Below, one piece after another: positions 55,537 through 63,499 of a stretch of DNA of 64,000 nt; the first letter of the stretch is position 1, and each line of letters opens with the position of its first letter. Origin of the DNA: a gamma proteobacterium symbiont of Stewartia floridana (lineage in GTDB: Bacteria; Pseudomonadota; Gammaproteobacteria; Chromatiales; Chromatiaceae). The notes beneath the pieces are model-generated. The model saw only the letters and a list, made by a program, of their open reading frames with translations. It searched no databases and was not told the origin of the DNA. Position numbers and translations under genes: made by a program. The stretch lies in assembly GCA_003676145.1 (NCBI GenBank), contig NAUB01000017.1, positions 124,001-188,000 on the forward strand. The letters are read 5' to 3'.

Positions 55537-56879
55537 CACAACCTACTGCACTGATTGTCGATGACGAACCCGATATCTGTGAACTTTTGGAGATAACGCT
55601 GCTGCGCATGGGGATAGATGCCCATTCTGTGTTCAATCTGGCCAGTGCACATGAACTATTGGCAGAGCAGAAATTTGATCTCTGTCTCTCTGACATGCGT
55701 CTGCCAGATGGTAACGGAATAGACCTCGTACGCCACATTAATCAGACATATCCCCAGCTACCAGTAGCCATGATAACCGCACATGGAAACATGGATTCAG
55801 CTATAGAGGCATTGAAGGCAGGAGCCTTTGACTTCGTCTCCAAACCAGTTGATTTGGAGGTGCTTCGCAAGCTGGTTCAACAGGCAATAAGAGTTAGCAA
55901 GCCTCCAGTACATAAAAAGCAGGTTGAAAAAGATCGAGCGCAATCCCACTCACCAATGCTTGGAAACTCCCAAGTAATGGTACGTATTGCGAAGTTAATC
56001 GAGAAATTGTCCAGAAGCCAAGCTCCGGTCTATATTAGCGGAGAATCTGGGACTGGCAAGGAACTGGCAGCCCGAATGATCCACGATCAAGGACCTCGCT
56101 CAGAAGAGCCCTTCATTGCAGTCAACTGCGGCGCTATCCCGCAAGAATTGATGGAAAGCGAATTATTCGGACACAAGAAAGGGAGCTTCACAGGAGCCAT
56201 ACAAGACCATAAGGGGCTTTTTCAATCGGCAAATGGCGGCACTCTTTTTCTAGATGAAATTGCCGACTTACCACTTCACATGCAGGTAAAACTTCTCAGG
56301 TCCATCCAGGAAAAAATGGTCAGGCCTGTGGGCGGCCAAATGGAAATCCCTGTGGACGTAAGAATCATCAGCGCAACGCATAAGGATCTTGCAAAACTAG
56401 TAGAATCAGGGGATTTCCGGCAAGATCTTTTCTATCGAATCAATGTCATAGAACTCCCGTTACCACCTTTGCGAGAAAGGACTGATGACATACCATTGTT
56501 AGCACAGCACTTTCTCACCAGATTTGCCCGACATGGCGGCAACAAAAAGGCCAAACTCACAGCTCAAGCCATCAAGAAATTAAAGTCCTATCCCTTTCCA
56601 GGCAACATCCGGGAACTGGAGAATATTCTGGAACGATCTATTACCCTCCTCGACAGTGACAAACTAGAAGCGAACGACCTACTTCTACCTAGTCACAATA
56701 GCAATTCTGATTCAACGGAAAAATCACAGAAACTCAATGAAAAAATGGAGCAGGTTGAACGCCAAGCCATCATAAAGGCACTTGAGGAGACCCGATGGAA
56801 TCGAACAGCAGCCGCAAAAAAACTGGGTATGAGTTTGCGCTCACTAAGATATCGACTGGAAAAATTGGGAATAGAGTAA
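55533..56879 (+). CDS. pilR: Sigma-54-dependent response regulator PilR
   Basis: A 448-residue NtrC-class activator. Receiver domain with D10-D11 and phospho-acceptor Asp54 (L-S-D-M-R-L-P-D-G); AAA+ domain with Walker A G-E-S-G-T-G-K-E, the sigma-54 contact loop G-S-F-T-G-A (Ser in place of the common Ala, as in other PilR proteins) and Walker B G-T-L-F-L-D-E-I-A-D-L; Fis-type C-terminal helix-turn-helix (R-T-A-A-A-K-K-L-G-M-S). Codon use changes from GC-rich to AT-rich within about the first 100-200 bp, so its 3' part looks like the pilin island. It likely activates the sigma-54 promoter at 60711. Confidence 0.95.
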   Translation: MTQPTALIVDDEPDICELLEITLLRMGIDAHSVFNLASAHELLAEQKFDLCLSDMRLPDGNGIDLVRHINQTYPQLPVAMITAHGNMDSAIEALKAGAFDFVSKPVDLEVLRKLVQQAIRVSKPPVHKKQVEKDRAQSHSPMLGNSQVMVRIAKLIEKLSRSQAPVYISGESGTGKELAARMIHDQGPRSEEPFIAVNCGAIPQELMESELFGHKKGSFTGAIQDHKGLFQSANGGTLFLDEIADLPLHMQVKLLRSIQEKMVRPVGGQMEIPVDVRIISATHKDLAKLVESGDFRQDLFYRINVIELPLPPLRERTDDIPLLAQHFLTRFARHGGNKKAKLTAQAIKKLKSYPFPGNIRELENILERSITLLDSDKLEANDLLLPSHNSNSDSTEKSQKLNEKMEQVERQAIIKALEETRWNRTAAAKKLGMSLRSLRYRLEKLGIE

Positions 56880-57062
56880 CATTAGCATACATAGCAGACC
56901 CACTATCTCCAATAGCTGAGGGCCTAATCAGTTATGCAGAATTAAATCACTAGGGGTAAGTAACCTAGTATCTACTTGTACTTAACTTACAATTACTAGC
57001 TAAAACTGCATACAACTGATCGTCACTATGCGTTCAAGCTTTAAACTACTCCCTCATTTCAT

Positions 57063-59267
57063 CTACAGTTTTGATATATAACCCTCCTTTACAAATCTAC
57101 CCAGATTATTGACCAAATCCTTTGCAGCTATTCCAGTCTTTTCTGACCAGAATTTCAAATCCTTGGGTGAATCTCGATGTCTACCCATCTCATCAAATAA
57201 CTGAACTAACCAGTCATGACTTAATGGCACTTTTATTCGCAATACCTGAGTTCCTTCTAACAACCATATAAGCTCAGTGCTATCTTCTTCCTCAGTGAGA
57301 AGATTAACGATTTCACAACCACTTGGAATATTTATTTTTGCACTCAGCTTCCACTCATTGACATCTTTTAAATATACTGACGAATTTAGGATATCAGGCA
57401 ACTTATCCCAATCAGCGCAATCAAACAGTGAGAAAGCCGACTCAACAGAATTATCACAAGTCTCCACAAAATAGGAGATATTGGAACATAGCCTCTCAAA
57501 TATAACTACAGACATTAATTCTATTAATTGCCAGGCAAAATCTGCGCTTCGAATATTACCGCTCTGAGACAACGTAAATAACTCATCAAAGTCTTCTTGA
57601 GATACTGGTAGAGCATTGGTAGTCAGATAGCTTTCACAAAACTCTTTGTAGATGTTTTTACATATACCCTTAGCAAATGCATTGATTGCAAGTTGGTCAT
57701 CAGTAACAAAGAAGGGGACTTTTGGATGATCCCGAGGATAGTTTTCTATTTCATCAGCAACAGCTTTTCTAACCAGAGATTTATTCCAAAATAATGACTC
57801 ATGGTATTCAGCAGGAATGGCCGCCAGAAACTCTAAAATTCGATGATCAAGAAAAGGTACTCTGGATTCAATTCCATAATATGAACTTGTGCGATCTTCA
57901 TGCCACAGATTGAAGAACTGAAGCTGCGATACAAATGCCTTCATCATCTGCTTGTAAGCATTCTCTGGGACCGCTATTCGAGCCTGAGAGTAGTCAAAAT
58001 AAGCATTAAATCGCTCTGGAATACCTGCCTCTTTGTTCAACCTGAATTTAACAGAAGGCTTTATATTTCCATCAATATACTCACGCCAATCATGCCAAGA
58101 AGACCCCAAATACTTTGAGTATCCACCGGAAAATTCATCGGCACCCTGACCTAACAAAATAACTTTTAGACTAGGAACAAGCTTTTTTGCCGCCTTATGC
58201 AGTTCAGATTTATAAAACCACTCCAAATCAAACCTTGGCGACTCCATTAAGTAGATCATCTGTTCAAGCTTTGAGAGACTAAACTCTGAAATCATCTCAT
58301 CAACATTGAATAGAATTGGATAGAATTTAAACCCATTCTGTTCTGCTAAATTCTTAGCTTGTTGCACATCTCCAGAATCGTAGGTTGCCTTGTCCACTAC
58401 AGTAAAGCAATGTATCTCTGAGGACGAAAGGCGCGAAGCCACTGCAGCAATCAATGAAGAGTCCAGGCCGCCACTAAAGAATACCCCAACAGGCACATCA
58501 GCCATAAGCCGTTTATTTATTGAATCTTGTATCAATGAGTTATAATTTTCCTGAATTTCAGATTCAGACATATTGAGGCGATGATTCAAAGAATCATCCA
58601 ACTGCCAATATCTGTTGAAATTTAACTCCTGATTATCTTGATTGAGAATTAGGTAGTGGCCAGCAGGAAAGTGGTTAACACCTTCAACATAACTCGGTGT
58701 AATAATCTCATTCTGAAGGCCTGCTTTTTCCAAACCCGACCAATTGAGTTTATTGGGGCAACGAGGGTGTTGAAGTAAAGCCTTTAACTCAGAACCAAAC
58801 ACAACTCCCTCATCTGTTTCTGTAATATAGAGTGGCTTAATACCCACTCTATCTCGACAAAGAATCAGTTCTTTATGCTTACAATCCCATATTGCAATAG
58901 CAAACATGCCATTTAACTTCGCAAATGCATCTACACCAAATTCCTCATATAGATGCAGTACAATTTCAGAGTCAGAATTTGTGGAAAAAATGCGATCTTC
59001 AGAGAGTTCTTTTCGTAACGCCAAGTGATTGTAAATTTCGCCATTTACCGCAACAAAAATTGATCTATCTTCATTCCATATTGGCTGCGTTCCGCCCTCA
59101 ATATCCACGATAGATAATCTTCTGAATACAAATGCGAGATCATCATCTCTGTATGTGGTCTCCTCGTCCGGCCCTCGAAATCGTAGAGCATACCCCATGG
59201 ACTTCAGAGTTTCGTCTGAACAAATATTATTACCTGAAAACTTAACTATCCCAGCAAAGCCACACAT
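57063..59267 (-). CDS. Asparagine synthetase-like amidotransferase with C-terminal extension
   Basis: A 734-residue protein. The N-terminal class II glutaminase begins M-C-G-F-A-G-I-V with the catalytic Cys2; the synthetase domain has the ATP-binding loop F-F-S-G-G-L-D-S-S (about 262-270). These are the AsnB essentials. It is about 100 residues longer than a typical AsnB; the last 150 residues form a separate helical and beta domain ending in a winged-helix-like segment (L-V-Q-L-F-D-E-M-G-R and D-L-V-N-N-L-G-R-F-V-K-E-G-Y-I). It could amidate aspartate or a sugar acid. DNA is AT-rich (21 G+C in the 60 bases 57301-57360). It lies between pilR and the pilin genes, divergent from pilR's side and with no operon partner. 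Confidence 0.83.
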   Translation of the reverse strand: MCGFAGIVKFSGNNICSDETLKSMGYALRFRGPDEETTYRDDDLAFVFRRLSIVDIEGGTQPIWNEDRSIFVAVNGEIYNHLALRKELSEDRIFSTNSDSEIVLHLYEEFGVDAFAKLNGMFAIAIWDCKHKELILCRDRVGIKPLYITETDEGVVFGSELKALLQHPRCPNKLNWSGLEKAGLQNEIITPSYVEGVNHFPAGHYLILNQDNQELNFNRYWQLDDSLNHRLNMSESEIQENYNSLIQDSINKRLMADVPVGVFFSGGLDSSLIAAVASRLSSSEIHCFTVVDKATYDSGDVQQAKNLAEQNGFKFYPILFNVDEMISEFSLSKLEQMIYLMESPRFDLEWFYKSELHKAAKKLVPSLKVILLGQGADEFSGGYSKYLGSSWHDWREYIDGNIKPSVKFRLNKEAGIPERFNAYFDYSQARIAVPENAYKQMMKAFVSQLQFFNLWHEDRTSSYYGIESRVPFLDHRILEFLAAIPAEYHESLFWNKSLVRKAVADEIENYPRDHPKVPFFVTDDQLAINAFAKGICKNIYKEFCESYLTTNALPVSQEDFDELFTLSQSGNIRSADFAWQLIELMSVVIFERLCSNISYFVETCDNSVESAFSLFDCADWDKLPDILNSSVYLKDVNEWKLSAKINIPSGCEIVNLLTEEEDSTELIWLLEGTQVLRIKVPLSHDWLVQLFDEMGRHRDSPKDLKFWSEKTGIAAKDLVNNLGRFVKEGYISKL

Positions 59268-59630
59268 AATTATGTATCCTTATACTCCCCAAACAGAATC
59301 GCTCGTGTGATTATACATAGCTTTCGTTGTTAGAAAATGAACCTTTAGGTAAATCAGGCCTACAGCTTCCTTGCTATCTCCAGTTAAAATATTTTTGATA
59401 GAGTGATTACTAGCCATACGCGTTAACTAGTCAAGTTAGAGCAGACTATAAAAGCTCATATTTTAATGGCATATAACACTCAACAATAACTGCACCCAGA
59501 AATAACGAAAATTATTTATTCATGGTAAAGCAACAGTAGTTAACGATTTATCTAAGGAGTAGTTTTATAAAACGGTTAAAACACTCATTGGGAGGAAGAG
59601 CTAAGGAAGGAGTTGGCACACAAGTGCTAT
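59268..59630. other. AT-rich spacer between asnB-like and pilin genes
   Basis: 363 bp without a gene. It should contain the promoter of the asnB-like gene and the 3' end of the pilin transcript. I see no T-run terminator after the pilin gene, no tRNA and no clear sigma-54 site here. Confidence 0.45.
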
Positions 59631-60035
59631 CTAGCGGCATTCACTAGGCAGGTATCTGTCATCTGACCCTGTACATTGCCAATCAACAAGTGTCCCAACG
59701 AAATTCGGAGTCATTGTAATTGTAACATTCTGCGCCGTAGCATCCATTGTAACTGTCAATACGCCACCTACACAGCCTATCGAGGCTACATGCCCAGCGA
59801 CATTTGGACTCACTCCCGCACACCAGGTGGGAGCCGCGCCAGTTGGATCCGTATTATAGTTCTCTGTAACTGTATTTTTAGCTTTGCCAGCAAAAAGTAT
59901 GCCTTCACTTACCCGCGATCTTACAACGTTGTCCTGATACGCAGGAATGGCTATAGCAGCTAGTATCCCGATGATTGCTACCACAATCATCAATTCAATC
60001 AGTGTAAAACCATAAGCCAGCCGAGTTCTCATCAT
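59631..60035 (-). CDS. Type IV pilin (second pilin gene)
   Basis: A 134-residue major-type pilin. Leader of nine residues ending A-Y-G, then [24 protein letters not shown]; Glu+5 present. The head has four Cys: C-A-G and I-G-C form one probable disulfide, and W-Q-C to S-E-C-R at the end forms the terminal disulfide loop. The start is ATG 60035 or 60032; the frame's first codon is GTG 60038. No strong ribosome-binding site is visible, so it is probably translated weakly. It follows the other pilin by 132 bp and a hairpin. Confidence 0.88.
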   Translation of the reverse strand: MMRTRLAYGFTLIELMIVVAIIGILAAIAIPAYQDNVVRSRVSEGILFAGKAKNTVTENYNTDPTGAAPTWCAGVSPNVAGHVASIGCVGGVLTVTMDATAQNVTITMTPNFVGTLVDWQCTGSDDRYLPSECR

Positions 60036-60124
60036 CACACTACACTCTGCGGTCCCGAAGGTACATACAACTAACTACACATTTACCAGATGAACACTGT
60101 CACTTGAAAAAAGGAGTACTTCTA

Positions 60125-60158
60125 GATAATGAGCCCAGCAGCTACTGAGCTCATTATC
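60125..60158 (-). terminator. Hairpin between the two pilin genes
   Basis: GATAATGAGC and GCTCATTATC form a 10-bp stem around a 12-14 nt loop. It lies 10 nt downstream of the first pilin's stop codon and has no T-run, so it may be a partial terminator or mRNA-stabilising element that makes the first pilin more abundant than the second. Confidence 0.6.
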
Positions 60159-60167
60159 CAAATAGTA

Positions 60168-60581
60168 TTAACGGCACTCAGCTGGAATATAAGTGTCATT
60201 AGATCCAGTGCAAGTCCATTCAATTGGATCACCGGCAGCAATTGCAGCCGCATCGGGAGTCAAGGTAAGTGTGACGTTTTGCGCTGAGCCATCCATTGTT
60301 ACGGTAATTACACCAGCAGCACAGGCAATGCTTGAAACAGAGCCTGCAACATTAGTGTTGGTACCTGCACACAGGCTTGGGTTAGCACCAGTCGGATCAT
60401 TCGCTGCATTTTCAGCAACAGTCGCTTTCATGCCTGATGCCAAAGAGAGGCCTTCAGTAACACGGGCACGGATCGTATAGTCTTGGAATGCCGGTAATGC
60501 GATCGCGGCCAGTATGCCGATGATAGCTACCACAATCATTAACTCGATAAGTGTAAAACCTTTCTGAATCTGCTTTCTCAT
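60168..60581 (-). CDS. pilA: Major type IV pilin PilA
   Basis: A 137-residue pilin, the likely fibre subunit. Leader of seven residues ending Q-K-G, then [24 protein letters not shown]. Four Cys give two probable disulfides (C-A-G to I-A-C, and W-T-C to A-E-C-R). The ATG at 60581 has AAGGAG 8 nt upstream, a strong site. The head contains N-D-P-T-G-A-N-P-S and many Ser/Thr residues that could be modified. It is preceded by a sigma-54 promoter-like element and probable PilR sites, so it should be the main product of the locus. Confidence 0.93.
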   Translation of the reverse strand: MRKQIQKGFTLIELMIVVAIIGILAAIALPAFQDYTIRARVTEGLSLASGMKATVAENAANDPTGANPSLCAGTNTNVAGSVSSIACAAGVITVTMDGSAQNVTLTLTPDAAAIAAGDPIEWTCTGSNDTYIPAECR

Positions 60582-60710
60582 AATCAATGCTCCTTAATAA
60601 GCAAAACAATTAATTTCTCATTGTTTAAGTCAATCACTTGAGTAAACATCAATGTCATCGGCACTTGTTTGGAAAACTTAAGGTGCCTTTGTACGCTCAA
60701 GCTATTACTC

Positions 60711-60725
60711 GCAACTATTATGCCA
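60711..60725 (-). promoter_or_regulatory. Sigma-54 promoter-like element for pilA
   Basis: On the minus strand TGGCATAATAGTTGC matches the -24/-12 consensus with exact spacing between GG and GC. Transcription would start near 60699, giving a leader of about 118 nt before the pilA ATG. PilR, encoded nearby, activates such promoters. Confidence 0.72.
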
Positions 60726-60785
60726 ACATATTGTTTTTCTGAAGATTACTGACGATCTCAAGTTGTTTTTTAGCCAGTTTCTCAG

Positions 60786-60838
60786 AATTGACAAGAAATC
60801 CCTGACCAATAGGGTCAAAAAGTGACAAAAATTGTCAC
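60786..60838 (-). promoter_or_regulatory. Probable PilR-binding region upstream of pilA
   Basis: A dyad GTGACAA/TTGTCAC at 60822-60838, plus further TTGACA, TGACC and GGTCA half-sites at 60788-60815, lies 60-125 bp upstream of the -24 box. PilR of P. aeruginosa binds repeated TGTC-containing sites in this position. Confidence 0.5.
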
Positions 60839-60870
60839 AATCTCAGTTTCTAACTCAATTAATTAGTAAT

Positions 60871-61197
60871 TTAAGGTGTCTTAATCAGGATATCTTCATT
60901 AATAGCTTCCGCTATTTGATCGCTGTACCCTAGCTCTTTTAGGCGCTCAACAAACTCAAGATGGAACTTCGCCTTGCCATAGACCCCGAGCTTATTGACA
61001 GATTTGAACTGAGCGACACTGAAGACCGCGTCGTCCAATACACCTTGAAAGGCCTTATTCGCTTTCCTTGCCATTTTCTTATTTTTTTTGTCATACTGCT
61101 TTTCGAGTATTGCTGGTGGTAGGTTACTGAACAACTCTTCAGCGGTTGAACGGGCAAACTTCTTGATTAATTTGTTTTTTTTGAAAAAGAACAACAT
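60871..61197 (-). CDS. Hypothetical protein in the pilin locus (108 aa)
   Basis: A 108-residue basic protein I do not recognise. It starts M-L-F-F-F-K-K-N-K and is rich in Lys and Phe; helices are likely from about 15-100, with no signal peptide. A region around V-F-S-V-A-Q-F-K-S-V-N-K-L-G-V-Y-G-K looks like a conserved core. A GGTGGG stretch lies upstream of the ATG. It is upstream of pilA on the same strand but separated by the sigma-54 site, so it has its own promoter and is divergent from the sulfotransferase gene. Low G+C. Confidence 0.6.
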   Translation of the reverse strand: MLFFFKKNKLIKKFARSTAEELFSNLPPAILEKQYDKKNKKMARKANKAFQGVLDDAVFSVAQFKSVNKLGVYGKAKFHLEFVERLKELGYSDQIAEAINEDILIKTP

Positions 61198-61269
61198 ATC
61201 AACCCACCATAATCACACAATTATTGGATATGGGTATGCATTGCTATTAACGAGCTGTGACCTCATTTC

Positions 61270-63081
61270 TTGCAATTGCATGTAACCCAAATAGTAAAAG
61301 GCAAAACTTACACAGTGATAAGTCAACCACCAGCCCCTGAAAACCAGAAACAATATACTAGAGTGCAACAATACTTGCATCAAGGGAGACCTGACGACGC
61401 CATTGCGCTATGTGATGAATTGACTGAGAAAAACCCAACCGACCATTACGCCTACTATCTTAAGGGTTCGATTTATACCTCACTAAACAAATTCTCAATT
61501 GCGCTCGAACACTTTTCCAAAGCCCTTGAGTTAAAACCAGATAACCTAGAATACTTGTACTGGTATGCAGATTTACTCCGTCTTTGCGGTCACCATGAAC
61601 TCAGTGAAAAGCTATATCGCAAAGTACTTGAGATCAATGAGGGTCATGATCGGGCACTATTTGGCCTAGGCTTACTCTATTTTTCGTACAATCGCTGGCA
61701 CGAAGCAGGCACTCTACTCAAACAAGCAATTGATAGAAAACCATCGAACTCCAATGCACACAAATACTATGCTGAAACCTGTTTATATCAAGGCAAGCTG
61801 GATGAGGCTTTAAAGCATGGAAAAAAAGCCGTTTCTCTATCACCAAAAAACTCTAGTAGCTACTATGCACTCGCGAATATCTACCAAGTTCTTGGAAAAA
61901 AAGAAGAATCACTAAAACAAATTGAGAAAACAGTCACATTGGACCCAAAGAACGGAAGCGCCCATTACATACTTGCAAACTCAAAAAAATATACATCAAA
62001 GGATCTTCCCTTTATCAAAAATATTGAGAAAAAACTCGAATCGGGGATGACTGCCGATTCTAGGAGTCATTTTCATTTTGCCCTAGCCAAGATGTATAAT
62101 GATCTAAAAGACCCGGATAGAGCTTTCGACAATTTAAGCAGGGCAAACTTAATCCTATATAACGACTTTTCAACCAAAAAGCTTAAGACCGAATTAAAAG
62201 AGATCAAAAATGCCTTCAACAAAAAATGGTCTCTGGACCATAGAAAAAATGGCAATCCTTCGGAAGTACCGATTTTCGTTGTAGGTATGCCTCGTTCTGG
62301 AACCACCCTGATAGATCAAGTACTATCCAGTCACTCCCTAATAGGCAGTATCGGAGAGTCATCAGAAGTTAGAATTGGCTCAGAAGAAGCGTGTAATGAG
62401 ACAGGCGATTATCCACCCAGAATCTGCCTTGCACACCTCAAACCAGAAACAATTCAAAAATATTCGGAAAGATACCTTGAGCGTGCACTTATCGAGCATC
62501 CCAATGCACTTAGGATCGTCGATAAAATGCCAGCCAACTTCTTTGCCTTGGGGTATATCTACACTCTGTTTCCCAATGCTAAGATCGTACACTCAAAAAG
62601 ACACCCATTAGATACCTGCCTCTCCTGCTTTTTTCAGAGATTTACCGAAGCTTCAAATATGGATTGGAGCAACGACCTGGTCGCATTGGGACAGTATTAC
62701 AAAGCCTACCTGAACATCATGGACCACTGGAAGGCAAGCCTGCCAATAGAGATTCTTGATATTAATTATGAGGATATGGTTGCCGATTTAGAGTCAAATG
62801 CCAGAAAACTGATCCAATTCGCCGGGTTGGAATGGGAGGATAGCTGCCTAAATTTCCACAAATCCAAGCGCGCAGTTCAAACCGCGAGCCTATGGCAGGT
62901 TCGACAACCCATCTATAACTCTTCAGTAAACCGCTGGCTACCATACGCCAAGCACCTTGAACCACTGATCAGAGAACTCGGTGATGTACTTTCCGAAGAG
63001 GACTACAACCTTATGCATGAGGCTGGCCTTAAACTGAAAAGGCCTGGAAAATTCTCACTAAACAGGATGTTAGGCTGGTAA
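61270..63081 (+). CDS. TPR-repeat sulfotransferase
   Basis: A 603-residue protein. Residues 25-260 hold about six TPR repeats (for example A-Y-Y-L-K-G-S-I-Y-T-S-L-N-K-F-S-I-A). The C-terminal half is a sulfotransferase: 5'-PAPS loop F-V-V-G-M-P-R-S-G-T-T-L-I-D-Q-V-L (about 335-351) and 3'-phosphate region K-R-H-P-L-D-T-C-L-S-C-F-F (about 443-455). Such proteins sulfate protein or glycan targets; TPRs bind the partner. The frame opens with TTG at 61270; GTG 61315 is an alternative, both without a strong ribosome-binding site. It sits between pilA and pilB, in AT-rich DNA. Confidence 0.85.
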   Translation: MQLHVTQIVKGKTYTVISQPPAPENQKQYTRVQQYLHQGRPDDAIALCDELTEKNPTDHYAYYLKGSIYTSLNKFSIALEHFSKALELKPDNLEYLYWYADLLRLCGHHELSEKLYRKVLEINEGHDRALFGLGLLYFSYNRWHEAGTLLKQAIDRKPSNSNAHKYYAETCLYQGKLDEALKHGKKAVSLSPKNSSSYYALANIYQVLGKKEESLKQIEKTVTLDPKNGSAHYILANSKKYTSKDLPFIKNIEKKLESGMTADSRSHFHFALAKMYNDLKDPDRAFDNLSRANLILYNDFSTKKLKTELKEIKNAFNKKWSLDHRKNGNPSEVPIFVVGMPRSGTTLIDQVLSSHSLIGSIGESSEVRIGSEEACNETGDYPPRICLAHLKPETIQKYSERYLERALIEHPNALRIVDKMPANFFALGYIYTLFPNAKIVHSKRHPLDTCLSCFFQRFTEASNMDWSNDLVALGQYYKAYLNIMDHWKASLPIEILDINYEDMVADLESNARKLIQFAGLEWEDSCLNFHKSKRAVQTASLWQVRQPIYNSSVNRWLPYAKHLEPLIRELGDVLSEEDYNLMHEAGLKLKRPGKFSLNRMLGW

Positions 63082-63499
63082 AACCACATAAATAGTAAAA
63101 AATACGTTTATCACTACCCCCACCAACCAGATAGAGTATCAATTTCGCGACTAATATCACTTCTTTAAATAACAACTGACCCAGAATGCCATATAATTAA
63201 TTTATGTGCCTATTATAATTATTAATTATTTATTGTACACATTTCACATTCTAGCCACCACCAACACGGCATTTGATTGAACCTCAGCTATAGTTTGATA
63301 GAAGATTATCGACTAACTATCTAATTGATAAGCAAATGACTATAATGATCAATGGGCATTTGTCGGCAATTATTTGGCACTCAATATTTATGCCACTCAA
63401 AATTGCAGAGTAGGCAGTTTTTTGATTTATCCCTCAATGAAACGCAATTGCTGCCGAAATAGTTGAATATTCCTCTCTATCTGGTTATTTAAGTAAAGC
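63082..63499. other. AT-rich spacer before pilB
   Basis: 418 bp with many short A/T runs (for example around 63195-63240). No gene has a supported start. A TGGCAC near 63374 and a TGCCAC near 63390 resemble sigma-54 boxes, but neither has TTGC at the correct distance (the second is one base too far). The pilB promoter should lie here. Confidence 0.45.

Noticed and set aside
63365-63410. Possible sigma-54 boxes upstream of pilB
   Set aside because: TGGCAC has no TTGC at the right distance, and TGCCAC-N6-TTGC is one base too long with a mismatch in the GG.
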